Shown piece by piece: positions 9,364-19,460 of a stretch of DNA of 64,000 nt. The DNA lies in contig NZ_VCEI01000025.1 in NCBI RefSeq assembly GCF_005860765.1, forward strand, positions 248,001 through 312,000. Direction: 5' to 3'. Below the pieces are notes generated by a model that saw only the letters and a program-made list of their open reading frames with translations, searched no databases and had not been told where the DNA came from. Positions within the stretch are counted from its first letter, which is position 1; every line of letters starts with the position of its first letter. The stretch comes from Dyadobacter sediminis (GTDB lineage: Bacteria > Bacteroidota > Bacteroidia > Cytophagales > Spirosomataceae). The translations under genes and the position numbers were made by a program.

Positions 9364-10311
9364 ATGATAACAGAAGATTTTGTGCGGCAGGAAAGAAGTG
9401 CTTTCATCAAGGCCAGAGCACTGGAGTGCGGCTTTGATTTTTGCGGTATTTCAAAAGCGGAGTTTCTGGAAAAAGAGGCGCCGAGGCTGGAAAACTGGCT
9501 GAACCGCAATCAGCATGGCGCCATGGGCTACATGGCCAATCATTTTGACAAAAGGCTGGATCCGCGCAAACTCGTGGACGGCGCCAAAAGCGTGATCTCC
9601 GTTTTGCTGAATTATTATCCGGCCGAAAAACTTCCCGAGGGTGAAGAAGACCTTAAAATCTCCAAATACGCTTACGGTACGGATTATCATTTTGTATTGA
9701 AAGAAAAGCTGGCGTCGCTGCTGCAAGGCATTCAGGAGGAAATAGGCGAAGTAAGCGGCCGGATTTTTGTGGATTCTGCGCCGGTTATGGACAAAGCGTG
9801 GGCTGCCAAAAGTGGTCTGGGCTGGATTGGTAAAAATTCAAACCTGCTTAACAAGGAAATGGGCAGCTTCTTTTTCATTGGCGAAATCATCTGCGATCTG
9901 GAACTTGCCTACGACGGAGCCGTAAAGGATTACTGCGGAACCTGTACAAGATGCGTGGACGCCTGCCCGACCGATGCCATCGCCGAGCCATTCGTCGTGG
10001 ACGGAAGCAAATGCATCAGTTATTACACTATAGAATTGAAAGACGCCATTCCGCAGGAAGTGCAGGGAAAGTTCGAAAACTGGATTTTTGGCTGTGATAT
10101 TTGTCAGGATGTTTGTCCCTGGAACCGTTTTTCAAAGCCGCATACCACGCAGGAATTTTCATTGCCTGAAAGTTTGGCAGGATTTACGAACAACGACTGG
10201 CAGGAAATCTCGGAAGAGGTATTCAGTGAACTTTTCCGGCGTTCGCCGATAAAAAGGACCAAATTGAAAGGTTTGAAGCGGAATATCGATTTTGTCAGAT
10301 CACCCAAATAA
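9364..10311 (+). CDS. queG: Epoxyqueuosine reductase QueG
   Basis: QueG catalyses the last step of queuosine biosynthesis, reducing epoxyqueuosine to queuosine in the tRNA wobble position with cobalamin and two 4Fe-4S clusters. The N-terminal half contains the cobalamin-binding reductase domain ([44 protein letters not shown]). The ferredoxin motifs are [12 protein letters not shown] and [11 protein letters not shown]. The length of 315 residues is usual. The start follows closely on a -7-like box; a GTG at 9382 is an alternative. It is divergent from grpE. Confidence 0.97.
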   Translation: MITEDFVRQERSAFIKARALECGFDFCGISKAEFLEKEAPRLENWLNRNQHGAMGYMANHFDKRLDPRKLVDGAKSVISVLLNYYPAEKLPEGEEDLKISKYAYGTDYHFVLKEKLASLLQGIQEEIGEVSGRIFVDSAPVMDKAWAAKSGLGWIGKNSNLLNKEMGSFFFIGEIICDLELAYDGAVKDYCGTCTRCVDACPTDAIAEPFVVDGSKCISYYTIELKDAIPQEVQGKFENWIFGCDICQDVCPWNRFSKPHTTQEFSLPESLAGFTNNDWQEISEEVFSELFRRSPIKRTKLKGLKRNIDFVRSPK

Positions 10312-10389
10312 AAAGTACAATTAATAGTTAAAGCACTTATATTTGAAGCCGGGGAGTTCCTTTCGATGACTGAATAAAACACTCAAAAC

Positions 10390-10803
10390 ATGAGAAGACA
10401 ATCTGTCAATCTTTGGGCCGTGCTTGTATGTGTGGTAATTGGTCAGCTGGTGCCGGCTTTATGGCATGCTTCATTTTCAGAGCTGTGGGCACAACTGAAC
10501 GGCTTTACAGCAGAACAGGTAAAGGCAGCCCATGGTCCGGCACCTTACCTTGCCAGAATTGTTTCCACTTCTTTTATGGCTTATACCATGGCGTGGGTTT
10601 TTACCAAAATTCCGGTCAAAACGCTGCTTAACGGATTCCTCACCGGTTTGCTGTTCGGTACTGTATTCGTACTTTTTGAAATCATTGTCAAAGACATGTC
10701 TTCCCTGCGGCCCCTGCTGCTTTCGTTTATTGACGGCGGTGCAAGTGTAATAGTATATGCCATTACCGGCAGCATCCTGGGCATATGGCGCACTTATGAC
10801 TAG
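10390..10803 (+). CDS. Small four-helix membrane protein, DUF1761-like
   Basis: The protein has 137 residues with hydrophobic segments near 8-26, 57-74, 80-102 and 108-132. The first helix is followed by an amphipathic stretch (LWHASFSELWAQLNGFT). The arrangement resembles DUF1761 proteins, but this is a pattern judgement. It begins 78 bases after queG on the same strand and could be cotranscribed with it. There is no clue to function. Confidence 0.65.
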   Translation: MRRQSVNLWAVLVCVVIGQLVPALWHASFSELWAQLNGFTAEQVKAAHGPAPYLARIVSTSFMAYTMAWVFTKIPVKTLLNGFLTGLLFGTVFVLFEIIVKDMSSLRPLLLSFIDGGASVIVYAITGSILGIWRTYD

Positions 10804-11167
10804 CAATTTCTTAGTATAGTACCAGTTCTGACTACTCCCGGCGTAATTTATGGCGCCGTTCCTGTACAACTATTCCTGTCATGTGCGATTTACTTCGGAT
10901 GCTTCATTGCATTTAGTGTGTTCGAGCACTTTCTTTAATGACGAAATCTTCATTGGTAATTGTTGCTCATGCCAAAATATTATTCAGTATTTAAAAATAC
11001 ATTCAAGCAAATTTTATTTTACATTGCATCCTTAACAAGAACACATTTCCTTTCATTACTGGTGTTGGCAGAATATTAGATTAGTGCAATCTAAATATTT
11101 GAAATATATTGCTTGTATTGATTATTAATTATAAATTTCCTGAAAATTTAATTCACCAAATTAACCT
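10804..11167. other. 364-base AT-rich intergenic leader before susC
   Basis: I find no convincing gene here; the short open frames lack family resemblance. The region becomes strongly AT-rich toward the SusC start and contains the inverted repeat at 11072-11099. It most likely carries the promoter and regulatory sites of the SusC/SusD operon. No exact TAnnTTTG box stands out. Confidence 0.6.
11072..11099. promoter_or_regulatory. Inverted repeat, possible operator of the SusC operon
   Basis: TTAGATT (11076-11082) and AATCTAA (11088-11094) are perfect inverted arms around AGTGC. The symmetry continues outward as AATATT/AATATT with one unpaired A on the right. It lies about 70 bases before the SusC ATG and has no T-tail, which favours a protein-binding site over a terminator. 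Confidence 0.4.
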
Positions 11168-14100
11168 ATGGAAAAAAGTGTACTGCGGTTGCTGCTGGCG
11201 TTCCTCGTGGCAGTGATTTTTGTTTTACCATCAAACGCCCAGGATCGGCAGATTACTGGAAAGGTTATTGATGAGAATAGGGCAGGTCTTCCCGGCGCAA
11301 ACGTTCTTGTAAAAGGTACAACGCGGGGTACGACAACAGATGCCGACGGCAGCTTTACAATCAGCGTGCCGCCAACCGAAACTTTCCTGACTGTTTCTTC
11401 TGTGGGCTACACGCCAAAAGAAGTCAGTGTTACAGCTTCCATGACCACTGTTGAAGTAAGTCTTGATCCGGATGTAAGAAATCTTGGAGAAGTGGTTGTA
11501 ACGGCCCTCGGGATCGAAAGAAGCGCCAAGTCACTTACTTATGCAACCCAGAAAATTGACGGAAAGCAGCTTACCGATGTTCGTGATGCAAACTTTGTGA
11601 ACACGCTTTCAGGAAAAGTGGCCGGCCTTGTGGTGACACAAGGAGCCAGCGGGCCCGGTTCTGCAACACGTGTGGTACTTCGCGGTAACCGCTCTATTTC
11701 AGGAAGCAACAATGCCTTGTTTGTAGTGGACGGCGTACCGATCGACAATACGGTGCAAGGGCAGGTTGGAAGTGACTTCGGCGGAACCAACGGAAGTGAC
11801 GGAGCCGCAAACATCAACCCGGACGATATTGAGTCGATGAACGTACTGAAAGGTGCGGCTGCCTCGGCACTTTACGGTAGCCGTGCTGCAAACGGTGTTA
11901 TTATGATTACAACCAAAAGAGGTTCAGCGGGCCGGGTAACTGCCAATATCAATTCCGGTGTTGTAATAGAAACGCCTTTTGTACTGCCTAAATTCCAGAA
12001 TACATACGGGCAGGGAAACGGCGGTACAGCTTCTGCGACAGCCAGCGGAAGCTGGGGCGGTGTAGCCACTGCATATCCTGACAATGTGAAGGATTTTTTC
12101 AGAAACGCACTTTCTACCAACAATTCATTCGGCGTTTCTGCAGGAACGGATAAAGTAACGACCTATGCATCTTATGCTTACAATAACAATCAGGGTATTA
12201 TACCGAACAATGATCTGTCGCGGCATACACTGAACCTGCGTATCGGTACGCAGTTGTCGAAACGTTTTTCAACCGATGCCAAAATCACGTATACCAACCA
12301 GGTGATCAACAACAAGCCGCGGTCGGGTGAGGAAAGTGCCATTATCATGAACCTGTACAAAGTTCCGCGCAACGTGGATCTTAATACCTATAAAAACTAT
12401 GAAGATGCAAACGGAGAGCCAACATACTGGACTACATCTTCCATTTATATGAACCCTTACTGGACACTCAACAAAACCAGAGATTCGGAAAAACGTAACA
12501 GAACCATTGTGCTCGGATCTGCCAAATACAATCTGACGGACTGGCTGAATGTTCAGGGAAGAATCAGCTTTGACCGTTATGACGACCGTGTGACCAGAAG
12601 CTGGGCCAACCGTACCCTTCTGTTTGCCGGGCCGGGCGGATCGTACCAGGATTATTCAGTTGCCATCGTAGAACGCAATATGGACGTAATCGTTTCGGGG
12701 AACAACAATGTAGGAAGTAACTTTGCACTGACGTACAACTTTGGTGCAGGACAAACTTACAAGCGTTACTCACAGGTTGGAGCTAATGCAAACGGGCTGC
12801 TTGTTCCGAACAAATTTGATTTGTCCTTTGCTACGGCACTGACACAAATTGCCGGTTTCTCCGAAAAAGAACTGCACTATGTTTTTGGAACGGCTTCTTT
12901 CTCTTACAAAGACTTCTTTACAGTAGATGCAGCAGCCAGAAATGACTGGTCGTCTACGCTGCCAAAGCCATACTCGTATTTCTATCCGTCATTCGGAGCA
13001 AACATTGTGCTTTCCGATGCATTCCAGCTTCCTGCCGTTATCAGTTTTGCCAAATTGAGAGGTTCATGGGCGCAGGTGGGTAATGATACAGACCCTTATC
13101 AGCTTAGCCAGACTTACTCCTTTACACAAGGCGGAACGGGAGGATTCATTTACCGCGACCCAACGCAGCCTGCAACCAATCTGAAGCCTGAAATTTCTTC
13201 TTCTACAGAATTCGGCCTTGACCTGCGTTTGTTCAACGGAAGATTCGGTGTGGATGTTACCTATTACAACTCCAATACGGTTAACCAATTGCTCCGATTG
13301 AGTCTTGCTCCTGCTTCGGGTTTCTCTGATCAGTTCATTAACGCCGGTAAAATCAACAACAAAGGAGTGGAGCTTTCGCTGACAGCCAAGCCGTTGAAAA
13401 GCGATAACTTCAACTGGGACATGACGCTGAACTTTGCAAGAAACAAAAACACCGTTGTAAAGCTTGACCCGAACATCAAGATTTCCCCACTTTCCGGCGG
13501 ATTCGGACGTACAGCAACGCCGGTCGTTTCAGAAGGCGGATCGTACGGAGATCTTTATGCACAGCGCTGGGCGGTGGATGAACAGGGCAGGTACATTGTG
13601 ACTGCACCGGATGCAGAGGGTAAAAACGGTGGAAAGCCGGTTGCTACTACGGATAACCAGTACATCGGAAACTTCAATCCGAAATTCACTGCCGGATTCA
13701 ACAACTCTTTCAAATACAAGAGATTTGTCGGAAGCTTCCTGATCGACGGACGTTTTGGCGGTGTGATGACTTCCGGAACACAAGCCAACCTGGCATCAGA
13801 CGGAACGGGCGACTTCACAACCGAGCACCGCGAAGGCGGCTGGATCTTGCCGGGTGTTACTTCCACAGGCGAAGCCAACAATACGCCGATCAATGCGGAG
13901 ACATTCTGGACGACGGTTTCCGGCGGACGCTATTCATGGGGTGAATTCTTTACTTACTCCACGACCAATGTTCGTCTGAGAGAAATTTCATTGGGATATG
14001 AGATTCCGACCGGTGATAAATTCTTTATTAAAGATGCGCGCTTGTCTTTGATCGCACGTAACCTGTTCTTCTTCTACAGAGGTTATGCAACCATGGATAT

Positions 14101-14233
14101 TCCGGGCATTGCCAAACGGCAACTGCCGTTTGACCCGGATGTCAACCTGGGTTCAAGCAATTTCCAGGGTGTGGAATACGGAAACTTACCATCAACCAGA
14201 ACCATCGGATTGAATCTTAAATTAGGATTCTGA
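11168..14233 (+). CDS. SusC/RagA-family TonB-linked outer membrane transporter
   Basis: This is an outer-membrane TonB-dependent importer that works with a SusD lipoprotein lid. The signal peptide ends near residue 24 (LPSNAQ). A carboxypeptidase-regulatory-like domain spans about 28-105 (ITGKVIDENRAGLPGANV), the TonB box is EVVVTALG, and the plug contains VVLRGNRSISGSNNALFVVD. The barrel runs to a terminal LNLKLGF. Its 1021 residues are normal. There is no N-terminal STN domain, so it does not look like a sigma/anti-sigma signal transducer. SusD begins 26 bases downstream. The substrate is unknown; no glycoside hydrolases accompany it, which argues against a classic polysaccharide locus. Confidence 0.96.
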   Translation: MEKSVLRLLLAFLVAVIFVLPSNAQDRQITGKVIDENRAGLPGANVLVKGTTRGTTTDADGSFTISVPPTETFLTVSSVGYTPKEVSVTASMTTVEVSLDPDVRNLGEVVVTALGIERSAKSLTYATQKIDGKQLTDVRDANFVNTLSGKVAGLVVTQGASGPGSATRVVLRGNRSISGSNNALFVVDGVPIDNTVQGQVGSDFGGTNGSDGAANINPDDIESMNVLKGAAASALYGSRAANGVIMITTKRGSAGRVTANINSGVVIETPFVLPKFQNTYGQGNGGTASATASGSWGGVATAYPDNVKDFFRNALSTNNSFGVSAGTDKVTTYASYAYNNNQGIIPNNDLSRHTLNLRIGTQLSKRFSTDAKITYTNQVINNKPRSGEESAIIMNLYKVPRNVDLNTYKNYEDANGEPTYWTTSSIYMNPYWTLNKTRDSEKRNRTIVLGSAKYNLTDWLNVQGRISFDRYDDRVTRSWANRTLLFAGPGGSYQDYSVAIVERNMDVIVSGNNNVGSNFALTYNFGAGQTYKRYSQVGANANGLLVPNKFDLSFATALTQIAGFSEKELHYVFGTASFSYKDFFTVDAAARNDWSSTLPKPYSYFYPSFGANIVLSDAFQLPAVISFAKLRGSWAQVGNDTDPYQLSQTYSFTQGGTGGFIYRDPTQPATNLKPEISSSTEFGLDLRLFNGRFGVDVTYYNSNTVNQLLRLSLAPASGFSDQFINAGKINNKGVELSLTAKPLKSDNFNWDMTLNFARNKNTVVKLDPNIKISPLSGGFGRTATPVVSEGGSYGDLYAQRWAVDEQGRYIVTAPDAEGKNGGKPVATTDNQYIGNFNPKFTAGFNNSFKYKRFVGSFLIDGRFGGVMTSGTQANLASDGTGDFTTEHREGGWILPGVTSTGEANNTPINAETFWTTVSGGRYSWGEFFTYSTTNVRLREISLGYEIPTGDKFFIKDARLSLIARNLFFFYRGYATMDIPGIAKRQLPFDPDVNLGSSNFQGVEYGNLPSTRTIGLNLKLGF

Positions 14234-14259
14234 TTTTAACCACTCTTTCGATTTAACAA

Positions 14260-15831
14260 ATGAAAATGAATCATAAATTCAGGAAAATAGCAATTGCAGG
14301 ATTGATCATGGGTTCTGCGGGCCTCTGGCAGGCTTGTACCGGTGATTTCGAGGAAATGAATACCAGCAAAACCAAACTGACGGCTTTGGGTGAGGATGAA
14401 TTGCCGTTTCTCTTTTCAAGGGCTGAACAGCAGGCTTCCTATTCAAGCGGTACGTACCAGATTGCCCAGAACCTGTTTGCCGATTTGTATGCGCAGTATT
14501 ATGCAACGTCTGCAACCTATTTTCCTTCCGACCGGTATGTCATGCGTTTTGACTGGCTTACCGGCCACTGGAACCCGATTTATACACAGGTTGTACCGCA
14601 GCTGAAAACGCTTTTTGAACAAACCGATCCGGCATCTGCAGAATATGCACTGGCGAATGTAATGTGGGTTTATGCTTTTCACCGCTTGACGGATTATTAC
14701 GGACCGGTTCCTTATTCCGAGGCTGGAAAACCTGCCTTAAGTGTGAAGTACGATGCGCAAAGCGACATTTACAAGGACTTTTTTGTAAGACTCGATGCTG
14801 CTGCAAACGCGCTGAAAGCCAATGCAACGGCCAAACCATACGGAAATTTTGATCTTATTTACAAAGGCGATGCGGCCAAATGGCTGAAATTTACCAATAC
14901 GCTGCGCCTGCGCCTTGCGTTGAGGATTTCAAAAGTGGATCCTGCAGAAGCAAAAAAACAGGCCGAAGCGGCGGTTGCCGGCGGTGTGATGACGGAAGTT
15001 GCCGACGATGCCTATATGGTTAAAAACCTGGCCGGTGACGATGCCAACGGATTGAGCCGGATTGCTGTCTGGAACGAATTCCGGATGAGTGCATCCATGG
15101 AATCGGTATTGAAAGGCTATGCGGATCCGCGTATCGGGATTTACTATCAGCCGGCATCGGCAACCGGTACTTACGAAGGTTTGAGAAACGGTTTGACTGC
15201 GGCTGAACTTGCACTTGCGAAAAACGGCAACAACGACAATTCCAACGTAGGTACAAGATGGGTGACAGGCTCGGGAGCTGCATGGAACACGAATTTTACC
15301 ACGCCTCAGGACATCATGCATGCGGCAGAAGCGTACTTCCTGCGTGCAGAAGGCGCACTGAACGGCTGGAACATGGGCGGGACTGCAAAAGAATTGTATG
15401 AAAAAGGAATCACTGCATCCATGGCGCAATGGGGCATAACCGGTGCACCTGTTACCGCTTACATCAACAGTTCCGCAGTGCCTGTTGCGCCGGGCGACCA
15501 GCAGAATTCTCCTGCTTTATCCAACATCCCGATCAAATGGGACGAAGCGGCTTCGGACGCGGTTAAACGTGAGAAAATCGGTACGCAGAAATGGCTGGGA
15601 CTGTATCCGGACGGCATGGAAGCATGGGCTGAATACAGAAGAACCCGTTTCCCGAAATTGTACCCGGTTGTAAATTCTGAAAACGAAGATGTGCCGAAAG
15701 GTGCTGTGCTCAGAAGGATTCCTTTCCTTACTTCGGAAAGACAAACCAACGGTGCGGCAGTTCTGGAAGCCGAAAAATTATTGGGTGGTCCTGATAAAGC
15801 AAGTACGCCTTTGTGGTGGGATAAAAACTAA
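14260..15831 (+). CDS. SusD/RagB-family outer membrane lipoprotein (SusD-like_2 type)
   Basis: This is the surface lipoprotein forming the lid of the SusC transporter. It has a lysine-rich N-terminus, a hydrophobic segment, and a lipobox ending WQAC with Cys at residue 26. DFEEMNTSK follows, similar to the start of SusD-like_2 proteins. TPR-like helices make up the body, with YAFHRLTDYYGPVPYSEAG and HAAEAYFLRAEGAL as recognisable family segments. The 523 residues are typical. It is followed by an intrinsic terminator, so SusC/SusD form a two-gene operon, possibly with read-through into the FG-GAP gene 165 bases on. Confidence 0.95.
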   Translation: MKMNHKFRKIAIAGLIMGSAGLWQACTGDFEEMNTSKTKLTALGEDELPFLFSRAEQQASYSSGTYQIAQNLFADLYAQYYATSATYFPSDRYVMRFDWLTGHWNPIYTQVVPQLKTLFEQTDPASAEYALANVMWVYAFHRLTDYYGPVPYSEAGKPALSVKYDAQSDIYKDFFVRLDAAANALKANATAKPYGNFDLIYKGDAAKWLKFTNTLRLRLALRISKVDPAEAKKQAEAAVAGGVMTEVADDAYMVKNLAGDDANGLSRIAVWNEFRMSASMESVLKGYADPRIGIYYQPASATGTYEGLRNGLTAAELALAKNGNNDNSNVGTRWVTGSGAAWNTNFTTPQDIMHAAEAYFLRAEGALNGWNMGGTAKELYEKGITASMAQWGITGAPVTAYINSSAVPVAPGDQQNSPALSNIPIKWDEAASDAVKREKIGTQKWLGLYPDGMEAWAEYRRTRFPKLYPVVNSENEDVPKGAVLRRIPFLTSERQTNGAAVLEAEKLLGGPDKASTPLWWDKN

Positions 15832-15855
15832 CCCCGGGCAATGCTTTGCGTATAG

Positions 15856-15891
15856 GCAAAAGGCGGGCAACATGCCTGCCTTTTTGCTTTT
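15856..15891 (+). terminator. Hairpin terminator after SusD
   Basis: GCAAAAGGCGGGC (15856-15868) pairs imperfectly with GCCTGCCTTTTTGC (15874-15887), with one bulged base and one G-T pair. A TTTT run follows. It lies 24 bases past the SusD stop. Confidence 0.65.
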
Positions 15892-15996
15892 CAATAAAAC
15901 CCGGTAATTTTTAACGATCGAAGATATTTTTGATATTACAGCCTTTTTCGCTTGTTATACAGCGTTTTAAGCTTAGAAAAGTTTACAACAGATTAC

Positions 15997-18900
15997 ATGA
16001 AAAAAAGCTTTATACCTGTTTTTTTTATTTTCCTGCTTGCTTCCTGCCAGAATAAAGACACGCTTTTCACGCTGCTGAAATCAGGGGATACCGGAATAGA
16101 ATTCAATAACTTTATTGATGAAGACGCAGCCAACAACGTACTGGAATACGGCTATTTCTACAACGGTGGCGGCGTTGCTGCGGCAGATTTTAACAACGAC
16201 GGTCTGGTGGATCTTTACTTCACCGGGAATATGGTCGCCAATAAACTGTATCTCAACAAAGGTGATTTCAACTTCGAAGATGTTTCCGAAAAATCGGGTA
16301 CGGCACTGAATGAAGGCTGGAAAACAGGCGTTTCGGTTGTGGATATCAATGACGATGGCTGGATTGATATTTACGTATGCCGGGCAGGCGCTCAGGACCC
16401 CAGGTTGAGAAGCAAACTGCTTTATGTGAACAATGGGAAAACGGCCGACGGCATTCCGACTTTTACCGAAAAAGCTGCTGAATACGGGCTCGACGACCGT
16501 TCTTACACCACGCAGGCCGTCTTTTTTGATTACGACCGTGACGGCGATACCGACTGTTTTCTTTTGAATCACTCCGTTCAGAAATATGCGGGTTTCAGTA
16601 ATCTGCTGGGAAGTTACCGCGAACAGCGGAATGAAGCGTATGGAAATAAACTTTTACAGAACAACAACGGGAAATTTTCCAACGTAACGGATTCGTCCGG
16701 GATTGTTTCCAATGTGCTGAGCTTCGGACTTGGTATCAATGTCAATGATTTTAACAACGACGGGTGGCCGGATATTTACATTTCCAATGATTACAATGAA
16801 AATGATTACTTATACCTCAATCAAAAGAACGGCACGTTCAGGGAAGTAATCCGCGAAGCAACCGGTCACGTTTCACTGTATTCCATGGGTACCGACGCTG
16901 CCGACCTAAACAATGACGGACTGACCGATATTCTGACGCTGGACATGCTTCCTGCTTCGAACGAACGTATCAAACTGACTGCCGGCGACGATAATTACGA
17001 CAAATACCAGCAGTTGCTCCGGGCTGGTTTCCATGATCAGACAATGCGCAACATGTTGCAGCTGAACAATGGCGTCAATGCCGGCGGCGTTCCGGTTTTC
17101 AGTGAAATCGGGCAGCTTGCGGGCGTTTCCAATACGGACTGGAGCTGGGCGGCTTTAATGGCTGATTTTGACAATGACGGCTGGAAAGACATATTTGTTT
17201 CGAACGGATATGCAAGGGATTATACTAACATGGAATTTCTGAAATACTCGACGGACATTCAGCTGGAAGCCGGAAAAGGCGGCAAAGCGCCTACGCAAAT
17301 GGACATTATTGAGCAGATGCCGCCGATTAATGAGCCGAATTATATTTTCCAGAACCAGAAGAACCTGACTTTTGCCAAAAGAATAACCGAGTGGGGATTT
17401 GAGGAAAATAACCAGTCAAACGGAGCCATTTATGCGGACCTTGACAATGACGGCGATCTGGATCTGGTCACCAATAATGTAAATCAGAAAGCTTTTGTGT
17501 ACCGGAATAATGCAGAAACCAAGCTGACAAACAAATCGCTGAACATCAAGCTGGAATCGCCCAAGTACGCTTTTCTGGCCGGGACAAAAATTACGGTTTA
17601 CTCGGATTCACTCACACAAACGCAGCACTTTATGCCTGTCCGCGGTTTTCAGTCTGCGCAATGGGAATCAGTGCATTTTGGATTGGGAAATAACCCTAAA
17701 ATAGATTCGCTGACGGTGCTTTGGGCGGATGGAAGCAGCCAGACTATCAAAAAACCGGAAGCGGACAAACAGCTTGTTCTGAAATACACCGCTGCGCGGA
17801 AAAATCCCGATGCTTCAGAAAGCAAGCCGCAGGTTCTTTGGGAAGCTGCAAAAGGAATTGATTTCAGACATGCCGAAGATCCGCGAAATGATTTCAGGAT
17901 TCAGACGCTTTTGCCAAACATGCTTACGTATCAGGGACCGCATCTTGCACAAAAAGACCTGAACGGGGACGGAACAGACGATTTCTACATCGGCGGCGGA
18001 CGCGGGCAAGCCGGCGCTTTGTTCATGAGCGAAGGCGGAACGTTCCGGAAAGTATCGCAGGAAACTTTTGAAAAAGACGCTGCTTATGAAGATGCCGGAA
18101 TGGCCTTTTTTGATGTCGATAATGACAAAGACTACGATTTGCTGGTGACCAGTGAAGGCTACGAACTGAACGCCGGCGATCCTTTGCTGATGCCGCGCTT
18201 GTATATCAACGATAACGGAAAGTGGCGGAAAGCCGATTTTCCCGCAGTTGGACCGAATGCTTCTGCAATAACCGTTGCTGACGTGGATCATGACGGCGAT
18301 ATGGATGTTTTTCTGGGTACAAGAGTGAATCCCGGCCGTTTTCCTGAAAGTGCGGGCGGCGTAATGCTGGTTAATGACGGCAAAGGTACATTTACAGATG
18401 CCACAAAGAATCTGGCTCCGCAGCTCGCAAATGCAGGCATGATTACCGACGCTGTATTTCAGGATCTGAACCAGGATGGCTTTCCTGAACTGATTCTAAC
18501 TTCGGACTGGAAACCCATTCAGATTTTCAGTAATCAAAAAGGAAATTTAGCCGATGCAAGTGCAGCATGGGGAACAGCGGCGCTGAACGGCTGCTGGAAC
18601 GTGATCCGGCCGGCGGATCTGGATGGAGACGGGGATATGGATTTTGTAGTCGGGAATATGGGGACAAACTGGCAATGGAACGTGACTTCCTCGCAAGGTT
18701 TAGCGTTGTATGCCGCTGATTTTGACAATCTCGGGCGTATTGTTCCGGTCATCAGCGTTACCGAAAACGGAAAAGAATATCCGTATGCAAGCCGCGATGA
18801 ATTGCTGGACCAGATTCCATCCCTGAAAAAGAAATATTCCAATTACGTCACGTATTCCAAAGCGACTTTAACGGACATTTTGCCGGCGGACAAACTGAGC

Positions 18901-19308
18901 CATGCGCAAAAACTCACGGCCAGGGAGTTCAGAAGCGGTATTCTGGAAAATGACAAAGGAAAAATGATTTTTCATCCGCTGCCCGTTCAGGCACAATTTG
19001 CCCCGGTTTACGCCATTGCATTGCATGATGTAAATGCAGACGGAAAACCGGATATCCTGCTTGGCGGAAACCTGAAACAAACACGTGTAAGGATCGGGAA
19101 AAATGACGCAAGCCTTTTGCAGGTTTTTCTGAACAAAGGAAAAATGGCGTTTGAGTATATGCCGCAGGCGCAAAGCGGGCTTTATGTAAATGGTGACGTA
19201 CGCGATCTGGCCGTGTTTGCACAAGCGGAGAAAACGTATCTGATCACGGCAATCAACAATGCGGAACTGCAGACTTTTCAGCTCAATAAAGGAAAGTCAG
19301 AAAAATGA
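15997..19308 (+). CDS. CRTAC1-like FG-GAP/VCBS repeat lipoprotein with ASPIC/UnbV domain (copy 1)
   Basis: The protein has 1103 residues. The ATG at 15997 is chosen over an upstream TTG because it starts a lipoprotein signal (MKKSFIPVFFIFLLASC, Cys 17). Many Ca-binding FG-GAP/VCBS motifs follow (DFNNDGLVD, DINDDGWID, DFDNDGWKD, DLDNDGDLD) through about residue 500. An ASPIC/UnbV domain spans about 508-598, and a second propeller-like block runs to the end. Family members are exported; their biochemical role is not established. Its closest relative here is the next gene, with the same architecture and long shared segments such as YFYNGGGVAA. Position after SusC/SusD suggests surface capture or presentation of the same substrate (inference). 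Confidence 0.92.
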   Translation: MKKSFIPVFFIFLLASCQNKDTLFTLLKSGDTGIEFNNFIDEDAANNVLEYGYFYNGGGVAAADFNNDGLVDLYFTGNMVANKLYLNKGDFNFEDVSEKSGTALNEGWKTGVSVVDINDDGWIDIYVCRAGAQDPRLRSKLLYVNNGKTADGIPTFTEKAAEYGLDDRSYTTQAVFFDYDRDGDTDCFLLNHSVQKYAGFSNLLGSYREQRNEAYGNKLLQNNNGKFSNVTDSSGIVSNVLSFGLGINVNDFNNDGWPDIYISNDYNENDYLYLNQKNGTFREVIREATGHVSLYSMGTDAADLNNDGLTDILTLDMLPASNERIKLTAGDDNYDKYQQLLRAGFHDQTMRNMLQLNNGVNAGGVPVFSEIGQLAGVSNTDWSWAALMADFDNDGWKDIFVSNGYARDYTNMEFLKYSTDIQLEAGKGGKAPTQMDIIEQMPPINEPNYIFQNQKNLTFAKRITEWGFEENNQSNGAIYADLDNDGDLDLVTNNVNQKAFVYRNNAETKLTNKSLNIKLESPKYAFLAGTKITVYSDSLTQTQHFMPVRGFQSAQWESVHFGLGNNPKIDSLTVLWADGSSQTIKKPEADKQLVLKYTAARKNPDASESKPQVLWEAAKGIDFRHAEDPRNDFRIQTLLPNMLTYQGPHLAQKDLNGDGTDDFYIGGGRGQAGALFMSEGGTFRKVSQETFEKDAAYEDAGMAFFDVDNDKDYDLLVTSEGYELNAGDPLLMPRLYINDNGKWRKADFPAVGPNASAITVADVDHDGDMDVFLGTRVNPGRFPESAGGVMLVNDGKGTFTDATKNLAPQLANAGMITDAVFQDLNQDGFPELILTSDWKPIQIFSNQKGNLADASAAWGTAALNGCWNVIRPADLDGDGDMDFVVGNMGTNWQWNVTSSQGLALYAADFDNLGRIVPVISVTENGKEYPYASRDELLDQIPSLKKKYSNYVTYSKATLTDILPADKLSHAQKLTAREFRSGILENDKGKMIFHPLPVQAQFAPVYAIALHDVNADGKPDILLGGNLKQTRVRIGKNDASLLQVFLNKGKMAFEYMPQAQSGLYVNGDVRDLAVFAQAEKTYLITAINNAELQTFQLNKGKSEK

Positions 19309-19328
19309 TTTACTGAATAGAAACGCGG

Positions 19329-19361
19329 AGCGGCAGGAAATATAAATTTCTTGCCGCTTTC
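19329..19361 (+). terminator. Hairpin terminator after CRTAC1-like copy 1
   Basis: AGCGGCAGGAAAT (19329-19341) pairs with ATTTCTTGCCGCT (19346-19358) over 13 bp with one G-T pair and an ATAA loop. A short T run follows. It lies 20 bases after the stop. Confidence 0.7.
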
Positions 19362-19386
19362 AAATAAAATGACTTAACTAAGTTTT

Positions 19387-19412
19387 AACTTCAACCTTTG
19401 TTGAAGTTTTTT
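19387..19412 (+). terminator. Second hairpin before CRTAC1-like copy 2
   Basis: AACTTCAAC (19387-19395) and GTTGAAGTT (19400-19408) are perfect 9-base arms around CTTT, running into six Ts. It may be a second terminator or an attenuator, as only 48 bases separate it from the next ATG. Confidence 0.6.
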
Positions 19413-19460
19413 CAGTTACAAGCAGATCTTTTTGTTTTCTGATCGCCGGCACTACTCATA

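Noticed and set aside
10850..11035. 61-codon frame upstream of SusC
   Set aside because: It has no signal peptide, no repeat and no family resemblance, and lies in an AT-rich regulatory leader.
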